Of a stretch of DNA of 64,000 nt, positions 44,812-53,224 are shown piece by piece. Under the pieces are notes generated by a model that was not told the DNA's origin, made no database searches, and saw nothing but the letters and a program-made list of their open reading frames with translations. Numbering within the stretch: position 1 is the first letter of the stretch; each line of letters starts with the position of its first letter. The translations under genes and the position numbers were made by a program. Origin of the DNA: Rickettsia helvetica (GTDB taxonomy: Bacteria; Pseudomonadota; Alphaproteobacteria; Rickettsiales; Rickettsiaceae); contig NZ_OZ018776.1 of assembly GCF_963970025.1 (NCBI RefSeq), positions 1,302,001 through 1,366,000 of the forward strand, written 5' to 3'.

Positions 44812-44900
44812 CGTCTATCTTTGATACTAGCGCGAACTTATACATTATTTATTTTACCCTTGCATAAAAACATTTAGCTAGCTATTTTTATTTTATTAGA

Positions 44901-45053
44901 CTTCATGCATAACCTATCTTATAAAGAGGAATTTGAAGGAAACACGGCACGCAGAACCGCAGCGTACAAAAAAGTACGTAGGATATGCGAGTACTGGATT
45001 GACGTATAAATTACCTTTAGAAGGAGGTTATGCACGAAGTCTATTGCAATAAT
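44901..45053. repeat. RPE-1 element, intergenic copy upstream of yajC
   Basis: Contains AAAGAGGAATTTGAAGGAAA, ACGCAGAACCGCAGCGTAC and AAATTACCTTTAGAAGG, the RPE-1 sequence seen inside murJ and murF. Read as peptide it gives KEEFEGNTARRTAAYKKV and, after a shift, TGLTYKLPLEGGYARS. Here it is not part of a gene. Confidence 0.88.
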
Positions 45054-45066
45054 TAGGAAATTACAT

Positions 45067-45495
45067 ATGTCAGCAAGTACGCAAGATAATCAGGCAAATA
45101 ATAACGATACTATAGAAATACAGGAAACTGAGGTAGTGCCTGTAGAAACAAATTCTCTACAATCAGGGTTAACAAGCTTAATACCAATGGTTTTAATTTT
45201 TGTCGTATTTTACTTCTTATTATTACGTCCACAAGAAAAACGCCGCAAAGAAAGAGAGAAATTAGTAAGTGAAGTTAAAAAAGGCGAAGAAGTTCTAACA
45301 AATAGTGGCATTTACGGTATTATAACTAAAGTAAGCGATAGCGATAATAATATTGAAGTCGAAATAGCCAAAGATGTACGTATTAAAGTTTTAAAAAGTG
45401 CTATTATTGATATAACTAGTCGTACAAAAGCAAGTAGCAGTAAAAAAGAAAATAACAAAAAAGATAAGAAGGTAAGCGGTGCAAAATCTTCCTAA
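45067..45495 (+). CDS. yajC: Sec translocon accessory subunit YajC
   Basis: Single-pass membrane protein that associates with SecDF. One membrane helix (LIPMVLIFVVFYFLLLRP) follows an extended hydrophilic N-terminus of about 35 residues. The family signature follows: RPQEKRRKEREKLVSEVKKG then EEVLTNSGIYG. A Lys/Ser-rich tail ends the 142 aa. Its 3' end overlaps secD by 17 bp, the normal yajC-secD order, so co-translation is likely. An RPE-1 copy lies just upstream and may affect the promoter or leader. Confidence 0.93.
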   Translation: MSASTQDNQANNNDTIEIQETEVVPVETNSLQSGLTSLIPMVLIFVVFYFLLLRPQEKRRKEREKLVSEVKKGEEVLTNSGIYGIITKVSDSDNNIEVEIAKDVRIKVLKSAIIDITSRTKASSSKKENNKKDKKVSGAKSS

Positions 45496-47035
45496 GTGGA
45501 AAATTTTTCTTTCAATTATATGTACGGTTTTTGCGGTTATTTGTGCCTTACCTAATTTCATGCAGGTAAACTCTAAGTTTCTGCCTCATGATTCAGTAAA
45601 TCTAGGGCTTGACCTTAGAGGAGGAGCTCATTTATTACTCGATGTTGATTTTGATACCTACTTAAATGATTCAATGGAAAATCTTGCCGACACTTTACGC
45701 AAAAATTTTCGTGAGGATAAAATTGGCTATAAAAATCTGTTAGTTAGACAAAATAGCATTCAATTAGAAGTAAGATCACCTGAGGAATTAAAGCCGTTAA
45801 AGAAAATAATTAATAAAATCGATCAGGAAATTATCACTGAAGTAAATGAAAATAAAATAAAACTAAGCTACAGTGAGTCTAGATTGAATGACTTACTTAA
45901 CAAGATAGTAGACCAATCTATTGAGATCGTTCGCATGAGAGTTGATAGTACCGGCACTAAAGAGCCGACCCTACAGAAACAAGGCGATAAGCATATATTA
46001 CTGCAAGTTCCCGGCGAAGAAAATCCTTCTTACTTGAAGAATATATTAGGGAAAACTGCAAAGCTAACTTTTCATTTAGTTGATGAAAATGCCAATATCG
46101 AAGAAGCGGTAAAAGGACATGTTCCGGTAGGTTCAATGCTAGTTAAGGGAGATAGCGAAAGTCATGGGGAGTATTATGTCGTTATAAAGAAAAAAGTTGT
46201 TTTAGGTGGGGATCAGCTTACAACCGCTTCAGCTTCTTTTGACCAAAATTCGCAAGCAGTAGTTGCTTTTTCTTTCAATAATTTAGGTAGTAAAATATTC
46301 GGTGAAATAACTAAAAATAATACCGGTAAACGTCTTGCTATAGTTTTAGACAATAAATTACTAAGTGCTCCAATGATAAATGGAGCAATTATGGGCGGAA
46401 GCGGTATAATAACAGGAAATTTTACCGTTGAGTCGGCAAATGAGCTTGCACTGTTATTGCGAGCCGGTTCTCTCCCTGCTCCACTTAAAATTATTGAAGA
46501 GAGAAGTATAGGTCCAAATTTAGGAGCTGATTCTATAGAATCGGGAAAAAAAGCAGGACTTATAGGGTTTATAGCAGTGTGTATATTTATGGTTTGGTCT
46601 TATGGTGTACTTGGTTTATTTGCCAATATAGCCTTAAGCCTTGCATTGTTATATATTCTAGCTTTACTTTCACTTTTCCAAGCTACTTTAACTCTGCCGG
46701 GAATTGCAGGAATAATACTAACTATGGGTATGGCTGTTGATGCTAATGTATTGATTTACGAAAGAATTAAGGAGGAACTACATAAGGGAGTTTCTAATCT
46801 TTATGCTATTAGAACCGGTTTTGAATCTGCGTTTGCTACTATCCTTGATTCTAACTTAACTACTTTAATCATTGCTTTTTTACTTTATATATTTGGAGTA
46901 GGTGTAATAAAAGGTTTTGCCGTTGCATTAACGATCGGGATCATATCCTCAATGTTTTCGGCGATTATCATTACTAAATTGTTAATAGATATTTGGGTAA
47001 AATATTTTAAACCTAAAAAGCTAGGTCTGGTGTAA
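45479..47035 (+). CDS. secD: Protein translocase subunit SecD
   Basis: Membrane component that uses the proton gradient to help pull proteins through SecYEG. It starts at GTG (45479), within the end of yajC. The N-terminal helix (WKIFLSIICTVFAVICALPN) is followed by the large periplasmic domain with GLDLRGGAHLLLDVD, then five helices at the C-terminus containing GIILTMGMAVDANVLIYERI, the family signature with the functional Asp. The length of 518 aa is standard. SecF is not adjacent and must be elsewhere. Confidence 0.95.
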   Translation: MQNLPKWKIFLSIICTVFAVICALPNFMQVNSKFLPHDSVNLGLDLRGGAHLLLDVDFDTYLNDSMENLADTLRKNFREDKIGYKNLLVRQNSIQLEVRSPEELKPLKKIINKIDQEIITEVNENKIKLSYSESRLNDLLNKIVDQSIEIVRMRVDSTGTKEPTLQKQGDKHILLQVPGEENPSYLKNILGKTAKLTFHLVDENANIEEAVKGHVPVGSMLVKGDSESHGEYYVVIKKKVVLGGDQLTTASASFDQNSQAVVAFSFNNLGSKIFGEITKNNTGKRLAIVLDNKLLSAPMINGAIMGGSGIITGNFTVESANELALLLRAGSLPAPLKIIEERSIGPNLGADSIESGKKAGLIGFIAVCIFMVWSYGVLGLFANIALSLALLYILALLSLFQATLTLPGIAGIILTMGMAVDANVLIYERIKEELHKGVSNLYAIRTGFESAFATILDSNLTTLIIAFLLYIFGVGVIKGFAVALTIGIISSMFSAIIITKLLIDIWVKYFKPKKLGLV

Positions 47036-47107
47036 GAACAACCAAGATGTCGTAATTTTGAACTTCTTGAAAGAAAAGAACTATACTCCTGTGAAATGAA
47101 GAGTTGA

Positions 47108-47233
47108 TATACGAAGTTCAACTTGGAAAAGAGCAAGGAGTCTGTAAGCCAAGGACCGCAGCGTATAATAATACGTGAGGACTGGGGACTTACAAAGACG
47201 ACGTAGCCAATTTTTCAAGTTCAACGAGTATAT
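47108..47233. repeat. Palindromic element, GAAGTTCAACTTGG type, copy 1
   Basis: Left ATACGAAGTTCAACTTGGAA, centre GGACCGCAGCGTATAATAAT, right CCAATTTTTCAAGTTCAACG. The same family recurs at 61216-61344 with similar order (GAGCAAGGAGTCT, GACGACGTAGCCA). It lies between secD and the SCO gene. Confidence 0.83.
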
Positions 47234-47236
47234 ATT

Positions 47237-47854
47237 ATGAAAATGCAGTCAAATATTATAAAAATAATTATCGTAATTAGCTTATTAATAGGAGTAGGAG
47301 CATTATATTTGTTGTTATCTTTAAGAACGCCTGAAAAACCGCTTGCTGGTCAAGTTAATATCTATGAAGACAACGTAAAAATCGGCGGTGATTTTGAGCT
47401 AATAGATCAAAATGGAGAGATATTTAATAGTGATGAGTTGAAAGGCAACTTAAGCCTCATTTACTTTGGATTTACTAGTTGTCCTGATATATGCCCAACC
47501 TCTCTAAATAAAATGACGGAGATTGTAGAAATTTTAAATAAACATAAAATAGATATTCTACCTGTTTTTATCACTATTGACCCAAAACGTGATACTCCTA
47601 TAGTACTTAAAGAATATCTAAAACATTTTCATCCGAAATTTATAGGTCTTACCGGTAACGAGCAGCAGATAAAAGATGTAACTAATAAATTCAAGGTTTT
47701 CTATGCTCGTGTAAATGGTGATGATGACGACCCAAACTATATGCTTGATCATTCATCTTTTACCTATTTAATCGATGCACACGGAAAATATCTGAAACAT
47801 TTCTATTTAGATTCTTCACCTAAGGAAATTATGGAGTTTTTGAAAGGCAATTAA
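47237..47854 (+). CDS. SCO1/SenC-family copper protein
   Basis: Membrane-anchored thioredoxin-fold protein that helps build the copper A centre of cytochrome c oxidase. An N-terminal anchor (IIKIIIVISLLIGVGALYLL) is followed by the thioredoxin-like domain with the CxxxC copper site in FTSCPDICPTS (near residue 79). A histidine in MLDHSSFTYLID completes the typical site. It is 205 aa. Its stop overlaps the start of a tiny CcmD gene, so SCO-ccmD-ccmE form one operon. Confidence 0.93.
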   Translation: MKMQSNIIKIIIVISLLIGVGALYLLLSLRTPEKPLAGQVNIYEDNVKIGGDFELIDQNGEIFNSDELKGNLSLIYFGFTSCPDICPTSLNKMTEIVEILNKHKIDILPVFITIDPKRDTPIVLKEYLKHFHPKFIGLTGNEQQIKDVTNKFKVFYARVNGDDDDPNYMLDHSSFTYLIDAHGKYLKHFYLDSSPKEIMEFLKGN

Positions 47855-47985
47855 TGAGTAATTATATATTAGCTGCATATTTATTTACTTTTCTAGTTTT
47901 AACGATATTATTAATCGTAAGTTTTTTAAATTACAAGTCATTGAAAAATAAACAGAACTTTAATGCAAAAGAGAGTAAGAAATAG
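47854..47985 (+). CDS. ccmD: CcmD-like heme exporter small protein (43 aa)
   Basis: Tiny membrane protein that stabilises CcmE binding to CcmABC during cytochrome c maturation. The 43 aa read MSNYILAAYLFTFLVLTILL followed by IVSFLNYKSLKNKQ and a basic end. The pattern Y-hhAAY, one helix, then a positively charged tail is the CcmD form. The ATG overlaps the SCO stop (TAATG) and the 3' end overlaps ccmE by 23 bp, which strongly supports a translated gene. The exact family assignment rests on size, topology and position. Confidence 0.75.
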   Translation: MSNYILAAYLFTFLVLTILLIVSFLNYKSLKNKQNFNAKESKK

Positions 47986-48349
47986 ATTAATAACAATAAT
48001 TATTTATTTCTGCTCAGCTGCTCTCGGAATTAGTATAATACTTTATAATTTAGAGAAAAATATAGTATTTTTTTTGCCGCCGTCAAAAATTAATGAAATA
48101 GAACAAAGCAAGGAGTTAAGAGTCGGTGGGCTTGTTAAAACAGACTCAATAAATAAAATTGCCGCTGATAAGATAAGTTTTGTTATTACCGATAATATTA
48201 AGGATTTAGAGATATTATACCAAGGTGTACTTCCTGCTCTATTTCGTGAAGGACAAGGAATTATTGCCATCGGGCAATTATCGGACGGAAAATTTATAGC
48301 AAGACAATTGCTTGCAAAGCATGATGAGAATTATAGACCTCTGAAATAA
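47963..48349 (+). CDS. ccmE: Cytochrome c-type biogenesis protein CcmE
   Basis: Periplasmic heme chaperone that carries heme covalently before transfer to apocytochrome c. An N-terminal anchor (LITIIIYFCSAALGISIILY) precedes an OB-fold domain with ELRVGGLVKTDSINK, VLPALFREGQGIIAIGQL and the C-terminal heme-binding AKHDENYRP, whose His forms the heme bond. It is 128 aa. It overlaps the tiny ccmD gene. Other ccm genes are not in this window. Confidence 0.94.
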   Translation: MQKRVRNRLITIIIYFCSAALGISIILYNLEKNIVFFLPPSKINEIEQSKELRVGGLVKTDSINKIAADKISFVITDNIKDLEILYQGVLPALFREGQGIIAIGQLSDGKFIARQLLAKHDENYRPLK

Positions 48350-48351
48350 CA

Positions 48352-48443
48352 ACGTCATTGCGAGGAGCGAAGCGACGCGGCAATCTAGTAAAATAGCCTG
48401 AGATTGCTTCGTCGAATTACGTTGTAATTCTTCTCGCAATGAC
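48352..48443. repeat. Rickettsia palindromic element
   Basis: Left ACGTCATTGCGAGGAGCGAA, right AATTCTTCTCGCAATGACG, internal CAATCTAGTAAA and CCTGAGATTGCTTCG. It separates ccmE from ppa. Confidence 0.88.
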
Positions 48444-48481
48444 GAAAAATAACTAAATCAACAAACCAAATAAATGAAAAC

Positions 48482-49006
48482 ATGTTTATAGATAAAATCA
48501 AAGCAAAAGCAAATAATGATGAAATAAACGTAATTATCGAAATTCCGATGAATAGCGGTCCAATCAAATACGAATTTGATAAAGAATCAGGAGCGGTTTT
48601 TGTTGATCGCTTTATGCAAACTACCATGAGCTATCCGTGTAATTACGGCTTTATTCCTCATACTCTTTCAAATGACGGTGATCCGGTAGACGTACTAGTC
48701 ATATCCCATCACGCCGTAGTACCAGGTTCTGTTATTAAATGCCGAGCAGTCGGCATATTAATGATGGAAGACGAATCGGGACTCGACGAGAAAATAATCG
48801 CAGTACCAACCTCAAAGCTTGATATTACTTTCGATCATATTAAAGAGCTAGATGATTTATGTGACATGCTCAAGAAACGTATCGTTCATTTCTTTGAACA
48901 TTATAAAGATTTGGAAAAAGGTAAATGGGTTAAAGTTACCGGATGGGAAAATAAAGCAAAAGCAGATAGCTTGATTAATGAAGGAATAGACAGGGCAGGA
49001 GCATAG
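48482..49006 (+). CDS. ppa: Inorganic pyrophosphatase
   Basis: Cytosolic Mg-dependent pyrophosphatase that pulls biosynthetic reactions forward. Family I signature: the active-site block DGDPVDVLV near residue 66, with SGPIKYEFDKESGAVFVDRF before it and YPCNYGFIPHT. The length of 174 aa is normal for bacterial type I enzymes. It is single, with repeats on both sides. No clear Shine-Dalgarno site lies ahead of the ATG. Confidence 0.97.
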   Translation: MFIDKIKAKANNDEINVIIEIPMNSGPIKYEFDKESGAVFVDRFMQTTMSYPCNYGFIPHTLSNDGDPVDVLVISHHAVVPGSVIKCRAVGILMMEDESGLDEKIIAVPTSKLDITFDHIKELDDLCDMLKKRIVHFFEHYKDLEKGKWVKVTGWENKAKADSLINEGIDRAGA

Positions 49007-49020
49007 GTGTAGGGAAACTC

Positions 49021-49209
49021 TGTCATCCCGTGATTTATTCACGGGATCCAGTAAAACATATAAAAATTTATTTTTATATGTTTATTCTATCAAACTATGT
49101 ACTGTCGGTAACAACGTTGAGGTTATTTTTTCTGGATACCGTGGATAAGCCACGGTATGACAATGTAAAAATTTCCCAATCCACGTAACATCCCTACATG
49201 GAAATAACA
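49021..49209. repeat. Palindromic element with long central spacer
   Basis: TGTCATCCCGTGATTTATTC at the left, the centre AAACATATAAAAATTTATTT, TACCGTGGATAAGCCACGG at the right, and a tail ending ACATGGAAATAACAT. The central spacer resembles the one in 27065-27370. Confidence 0.85.
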
Positions 49210-49228
49210 TTTATATAAAAAATAAACA

Positions 49229-50896
49229 GTGACCGACTTCTTGCAAACGTCAGCTAATAAAGAGGAATTTAAAGAAAACACGGAGCGCAACACCGCAGCG
49301 TACACTTTAGTACGTGAGAATAAGGGGTTAGGATTGACACATAAATTACCTTTAGAAGCAAGTTATGCAGGAAGTCGATTATTTCGTTCAGGGGTCGTAG
49401 TAGCTTTTTTTACACTAATTTCTCGCATATTCGGGCTTGTGCGTGAACAATTTATCGCATCATTATTCGGCTCTACGCCTATGGGCGATAGCATTAATGT
49501 TGCCTTTAAACTACCGAATCTATTTAGAAGAATCTTTGCAGAAGGGGCATTATCAAGCGTATTCATCCCTATTTACAATGAAAAAATACTTATTTCTAAG
49601 AAAGCCGCTAATAATTTTTCAGGTGAGGTTTTTACTCTTCTACTTCTGATATTAATAGTAATAATAGCATTAATGCAAATCTTCATGCCACAATTAATGC
49701 TGTTTATTGCTCCTGGATTTCACGGTAAAAAAGAACAGTTTGAGCTTACGGTATTTTTATGCCGAATTACTATACCATATTTGATATTTATATCCTTGAC
49801 CGCCTTACTTGGCGGAATATTAAACTCCGTAAAGAAATTTGCAGCTTTTGCTTTTTCGCCGGTTATTTTAAGCGTATGCGTAATAATTTGCACTTTAATG
49901 TTAGATGATTACATGGAATCTATCATTTCAATCAGTCTATCTTTAATAATTGCCGGAATATTACAAGTTTCTTTTATGTTTATCTCCGTGAAAAGAGCGA
50001 ATTTAAGTTTTCCGATAATTTTTAACCCAAGCGATCCCGATGTAAAAAAGCTTTTGATTAATATGGGACCCGCGACTATTAGCTCCGGCGTACAGCAATT
50101 AAACCTTTTCATATCCCAATCTATTGCTAGTTTTATTGAAGGTGCTATTTCTATATTATCTTATGCCGATCGGATTTACCAGTTTCCTTTGTCGATAATA
50201 GGTACTAGCTTCTCTACTATATTACTCCCTGAATTATCCAAAATTTATAAATCAAACGATATAGTAGCTGCAACAAAAGTACAAAATAATGCTATTAGAA
50301 TGGGGTTATTATTATCATTACCTGCTACATTCGGTATTATAATTCTGTCTCATCCTATTATTAACATAATATATGAAAGAGGAGTTTTCACAAGCCAAGA
50401 TACTACAAATACAGCCGAGGCTATTTCTGCATTTGCACTCGGACTTCCTGCTTTTATTTTGGCAAAAATTTTAACTCCTATTTTTTATGCTAACGGAGAT
50501 ACTAAAACACCGCTTAAAATAACCTTATTTTCGATAATAATTAATACCGGTATGAATTTACTACTAATGGATTCTTTGAAACATATCGGTATTGCTGTTG
50601 GTACATCTATTGCAGCATGGTATAATTTAGGTTTATTATATAGCTATACTACGAAACAAAATAAGCTTTACATAGAAGCTGGAATAAAGCTTTTCTGTGG
50701 TAAAATTTTGTTAAGCTGTACATTAATGTCTATTACAATTGCTTTAATAAAACATTATTATTTAGAATATTTTTATTCGGAATATTTACTAATTAAAGCT
50801 TGTACATTAGCTTATACAATTATAATCGGAGCTATAATATTTTTTAGCTCAGCATATTTACTAAAAACGGTTAATTATGGTAATAACAAGAAATAA
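49229..50896 (+). CDS. murJ: Lipid II flippase MurJ with an RPE-1 N-terminal extension
   Basis: Flips the peptidoglycan precursor lipid II across the inner membrane. About 14 helices of the MOP fold begin at residue 53 (VVVAFFTLISRIFGLVREQF), a typical MurJ first helix. The preceding 50 residues are almost all RPE-1 peptide (NKEEFKENTERNTAAYTLV, then GLTHKLPLEASYAGSRLF). MurJ normally starts only a few residues before its first helix, so the extension is an acquired cytosolic tail. The total is 555 aa. Its 3' end overlaps the TraX-like gene by 20 bp. Confidence 0.93.
   Translation: MTDFLQTSANKEEFKENTERNTAAYTLVRENKGLGLTHKLPLEASYAGSRLFRSGVVVAFFTLISRIFGLVREQFIASLFGSTPMGDSINVAFKLPNLFRRIFAEGALSSVFIPIYNEKILISKKAANNFSGEVFTLLLLILIVIIALMQIFMPQLMLFIAPGFHGKKEQFELTVFLCRITIPYLIFISLTALLGGILNSVKKFAAFAFSPVILSVCVIICTLMLDDYMESIISISLSLIIAGILQVSFMFISVKRANLSFPIIFNPSDPDVKKLLINMGPATISSGVQQLNLFISQSIASFIEGAISILSYADRIYQFPLSIIGTSFSTILLPELSKIYKSNDIVAATKVQNNAIRMGLLLSLPATFGIIILSHPIINIIYERGVFTSQDTTNTAEAISAFALGLPAFILAKILTPIFYANGDTKTPLKITLFSIIINTGMNLLLMDSLKHIGIAVGTSIAAWYNLGLLYSYTTKQNKLYIEAGIKLFCGKILLSCTLMSITIALIKHYYLEYFYSEYLLIKACTLAYTIIIGAIIFFSSAYLLKTVNYGNNKK
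49252..49380. repeat. RPE-1 element at the murJ 5' end
   Basis: Contains AATAAAGAGGAATTTAAAGA, GAACACCGCAGCGTACACT and AAATTACCTTTAGAAGCAAG. It is translated in the same frame as the copy in murF. Confidence 0.92.
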
Positions 50897-51629
50897 GCAC
50901 CAATCAAACTATCAGGATTTGTTAAAGACTTTAGCTATTATAGCCATGATCATTGATCATATTGGTTTATATCTATATCCTGAACTAACAATTATGCGGA
51001 TCATAGGTCGAACCGCTATGCCGGTTTTCTGCTTTTTTGCCGGTTATAATTTCCATGATAAACCAAAAACTAGAATAATAATATGCGGTGTTTTACTACA
51101 AATATATACTACCGTATTGTTTAAACAGTTTATTACTACAAATATTATAATATCAATCTATTTAGGTCAATGGTATATTTATTATTTTCGCAATGCTGCA
51201 ACTAGCTTTTTCTATAGCGGTTATTGTCATGTAATTATAATGGTAATATTGTGGTATATTAGCTGGGCTTTGATTGATTATGGGACTCTTGTAATTGCTA
51301 TAATGATACTTGGATTTATTTCAAAACATGAGCAGGCAAATCTAAAACTTTGCTGTTTTATAGCAATTTTTGCTTCTTTCGTGCATTCGACTCTTTTTAC
51401 TCTTGCAATTCCTTTCAGTGATTTTAATTTTTCAAATACTGAATTAATTTTAAATGTTACTTTCTTAACAATTACCTATATATTAATGATCATAAGCGAT
51501 TACTCACAAAAAATAGCTATAAATCTAAAATGGATAAGTCGAAATGTTTTATATATTTACTGCATACAAATGATGATCTTACAATTCATATTCATCTATA
51601 AATACACATATGGTTTTAAAAGTTGGTAA
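50877..51629 (+). CDS. TraX-family membrane protein
   Basis: Multi-pass membrane protein of 250 aa with about seven helices. The N-terminal part has QDLLKTLAIIAMIIDHIGLY and IIGRTAMPVFCFFAGYNFHD, the recognisable TraX-like block (K-hhAhhhMhhDHhG). TraX acetylates pilin in conjugative plasmids. Chromosomal relatives like this one are of unknown function, perhaps acyl transfer to an envelope molecule. It overlaps murJ by 20 bp, so it is co-transcribed with it. Confidence 0.8.
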   Translation: MVITRNKHQSNYQDLLKTLAIIAMIIDHIGLYLYPELTIMRIIGRTAMPVFCFFAGYNFHDKPKTRIIICGVLLQIYTTVLFKQFITTNIIISIYLGQWYIYYFRNAATSFFYSGYCHVIIMVILWYISWALIDYGTLVIAIMILGFISKHEQANLKLCCFIAIFASFVHSTLFTLAIPFSDFNFSNTELILNVTFLTITYILMIISDYSQKIAINLKWISRNVLYIYCIQMMILQFIFIYKYTYGFKSW

Positions 51630-51697
51630 GTAAACATTAATAATTAGTGACAGTGGTCCTAGATTAATATGATTTAGATAATATTGATATTACTTAT

Positions 51698-52299
51698 ATG
51701 GATTTGATAGATCATCTAATTTCAGATAATGAACAATATAAAGAGCAATTTAGAAAAAACAAACTATTTGAAATTAAGTTAGATAGTACCCTACGAAAAA
51801 ATAAATTTCTTAAATATTTTCGGATTTGGTCAGACGAATTTCAAAAAATGGTATTAGCAAGAGTAGTGTTTTCTGAAATAAAAGAATTTAAACAACTTGC
51901 ATGGGAGCATCTTACCGATGAATTTGGACATAATATAGAATTATCCCAAAATCTAGAAAATGGTGAAGAAACTACAGATTCTATTTTTGAGGCCTTAGGT
52001 GTCTTGGTTTACGCTAAAAATGATGACTCTTAGAGATAGTGAAAGAGCCGTCCTTGTCCATTTAGTAATAGAGTCTTGTGCTACTATATTTTATGAAAAA
52101 TTAGGATCATATTTTTTAATCATAAAGCAGCAAAACATTTCAAAACACATATGCATCTTGATCCTGAACATGAACAAATGGGAATAGATTTATTAAAACA
52201 AATAAATATTAATGATTCTTCTTTACTCACTATTCAAAAAAAAGCTGGGATATGATTGAGGCTCTATTTACTAGACTTGCTGAAATCACACAGGATTAA
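51698..52299 (+). pseudogene. CADD/TenA-like (heme-oxygenase fold) gene, frameshifted
   Basis: Joined over three frame changes the protein reads MDLIDHLISDNEQYKEQFRK, KMVLARVVFSEIKEFKQLAW, EHLTDEFGHNIELSQ, then RDSERAVLVHLVIESCATIF, then FNHKAAKHFKTHMHLDPEHE, and WDMIEALFTRLAEITQD to a stop at 52299. The shifts fall near 52000, 52115 and 52245. The metal-site pattern H-x3-D-x2-H (HMHLDPEH) and Glu/His residues earlier fit the CADD/TenA-like metalloprotein family, whose Chlamydia member is linked to p-aminobenzoate synthesis. The gene cannot make a full product. Confidence 0.7.
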
Positions 52300-52423
52300 C
52301 TTTATCCTCGTAAAACCCGTTTTACAACATTCGGTTCTTTCTCATTTATTATTCTTTCCCTACTCTTCTCATCATCATTTTAATGCATTTTTATTATAAA
52401 TAGCGAAAATATAAATTAATTAA

Positions 52424-52452
52424 TTGACATTTAAATCCATTATATGTATACT
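52424..52452 (+). promoter_or_regulatory. Near-consensus sigma-70 promoter upstream of the PTAPPQY gene
   Basis: TTGACA (52424-52429), exactly 17 bp, then TATACT (52447-52452). Predicted start about 70 bp before the ATG at 52532. AAAGGG lies before the ATG as a ribosome binding site. The rest of 52300-52531 shows nothing else. Confidence 0.75.
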
Positions 52453-52531
52453 ACTAAAGCTTATTTATATGGTTAAGAATATTTAATATTTGAGCTATAT
52501 GAATTATTAAATAATATTAAAGGGTTAACTT

Positions 52532-53110
52532 ATGTCAGCACACCATATCATCCAAGGATATAAAAATTTTAAAAAAATCTTACAAACATCAAACTTTAAG
52601 CAACCTAAAATCTTCAATAAATTTAACTCTGATAAAAAATTAAAAGCTATGGAAGAATTTTCTAGCCTTATAGGGGTTAGTATAAATGAAGGTTTTCAAA
52701 ATGCATTAAAACAATCTCAAGAAAAGACTGCACAACGCTTACTTTCATCCAAAAAATTCGATCATAATTATACAGATTCTAAAGGAAGTTCAGTTCTAAA
52801 GAATATAGTAGAATCACAAAACACTTCACTATTGAAAAATTACTTTAGTAAAGTAGAAGCAACCGGAGTCAAATTAGAAAATAGTAGCATTAGTGAAGCT
52901 TTTGATATTGCTCTAAAAGATAAAGCAGTTTTTAATACTTTTTTAAAAGGATTAGCAAAGCTTAATGATCATGATCAATTACAAACTCAATCCTTAGACA
53001 CTGTCTTTTGTCATACAGCAGAAGAACTTCCTACCGCTCCACCACAATACTCTGAGGTTAATGATAGCTCACAATATCAAATAATTGGAGATGCTCAATA
53101 CGTAAGTTAA
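52532..53110 (+). CDS. Candidate secreted effector with viral-type late domain PTAPPQY
   Basis: Protein of 192 aa with no signal peptide or membrane helix. I do not recognise the whole family. Residues 40-140 look like degenerate ankyrin-type helices (NEGFQNALKQSQEKTAQRLL, SSVLKNIVESQNTSLLKNYF). The C-terminal 30 residues are different: EELPTAPPQYSEVNDSSQYQ. This contains PTAP and PPQY in overlap, the arrangement in late domains of Ebola VP40 (PTAPPEY), where PTAP binds Tsg101 of ESCRT-I and PPxY binds Nedd4-type ubiquitin ligases. The gene has its own strong promoter and ribosome binding site and is intact while its neighbour is dead. Secretion and host binding are inference. Confidence 0.72.
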   Translation: MSAHHIIQGYKNFKKILQTSNFKQPKIFNKFNSDKKLKAMEEFSSLIGVSINEGFQNALKQSQEKTAQRLLSSKKFDHNYTDSKGSSVLKNIVESQNTSLLKNYFSKVEATGVKLENSSISEAFDIALKDKAVFNTFLKGLAKLNDHDQLQTQSLDTVFCHTAEELPTAPPQYSEVNDSSQYQIIGDAQYVS

Positions 53111-53130
53111 GAGTAGAAAGATAATATACT

Positions 53131-53217
53131 AATAGTTTTTAGTATTTTTAACTAGACCCCATGGGCAAGCCATGGGGTGACGGTGAAAAACCAATGAACA
53201 CCCACCGGAGATAACAT
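53131..53217. repeat. Truncated palindromic element
   Basis: Retains TAGTTTTTAGTATTTTTAAC, GGGCAAGCCATGGGGTGAC and the tail ACCCACCGGAGATAACAT. The left arm is missing. Confidence 0.75.
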
Positions 53218-53224
53218 ATTTAAA

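Noticed and set aside
799..53217. The regularly recurring palindromes as a CRISPR array
   Set aside because: They are scattered over the whole window, not clustered with uniform spacers, and no cas genes are present. They are rickettsial palindromic elements.
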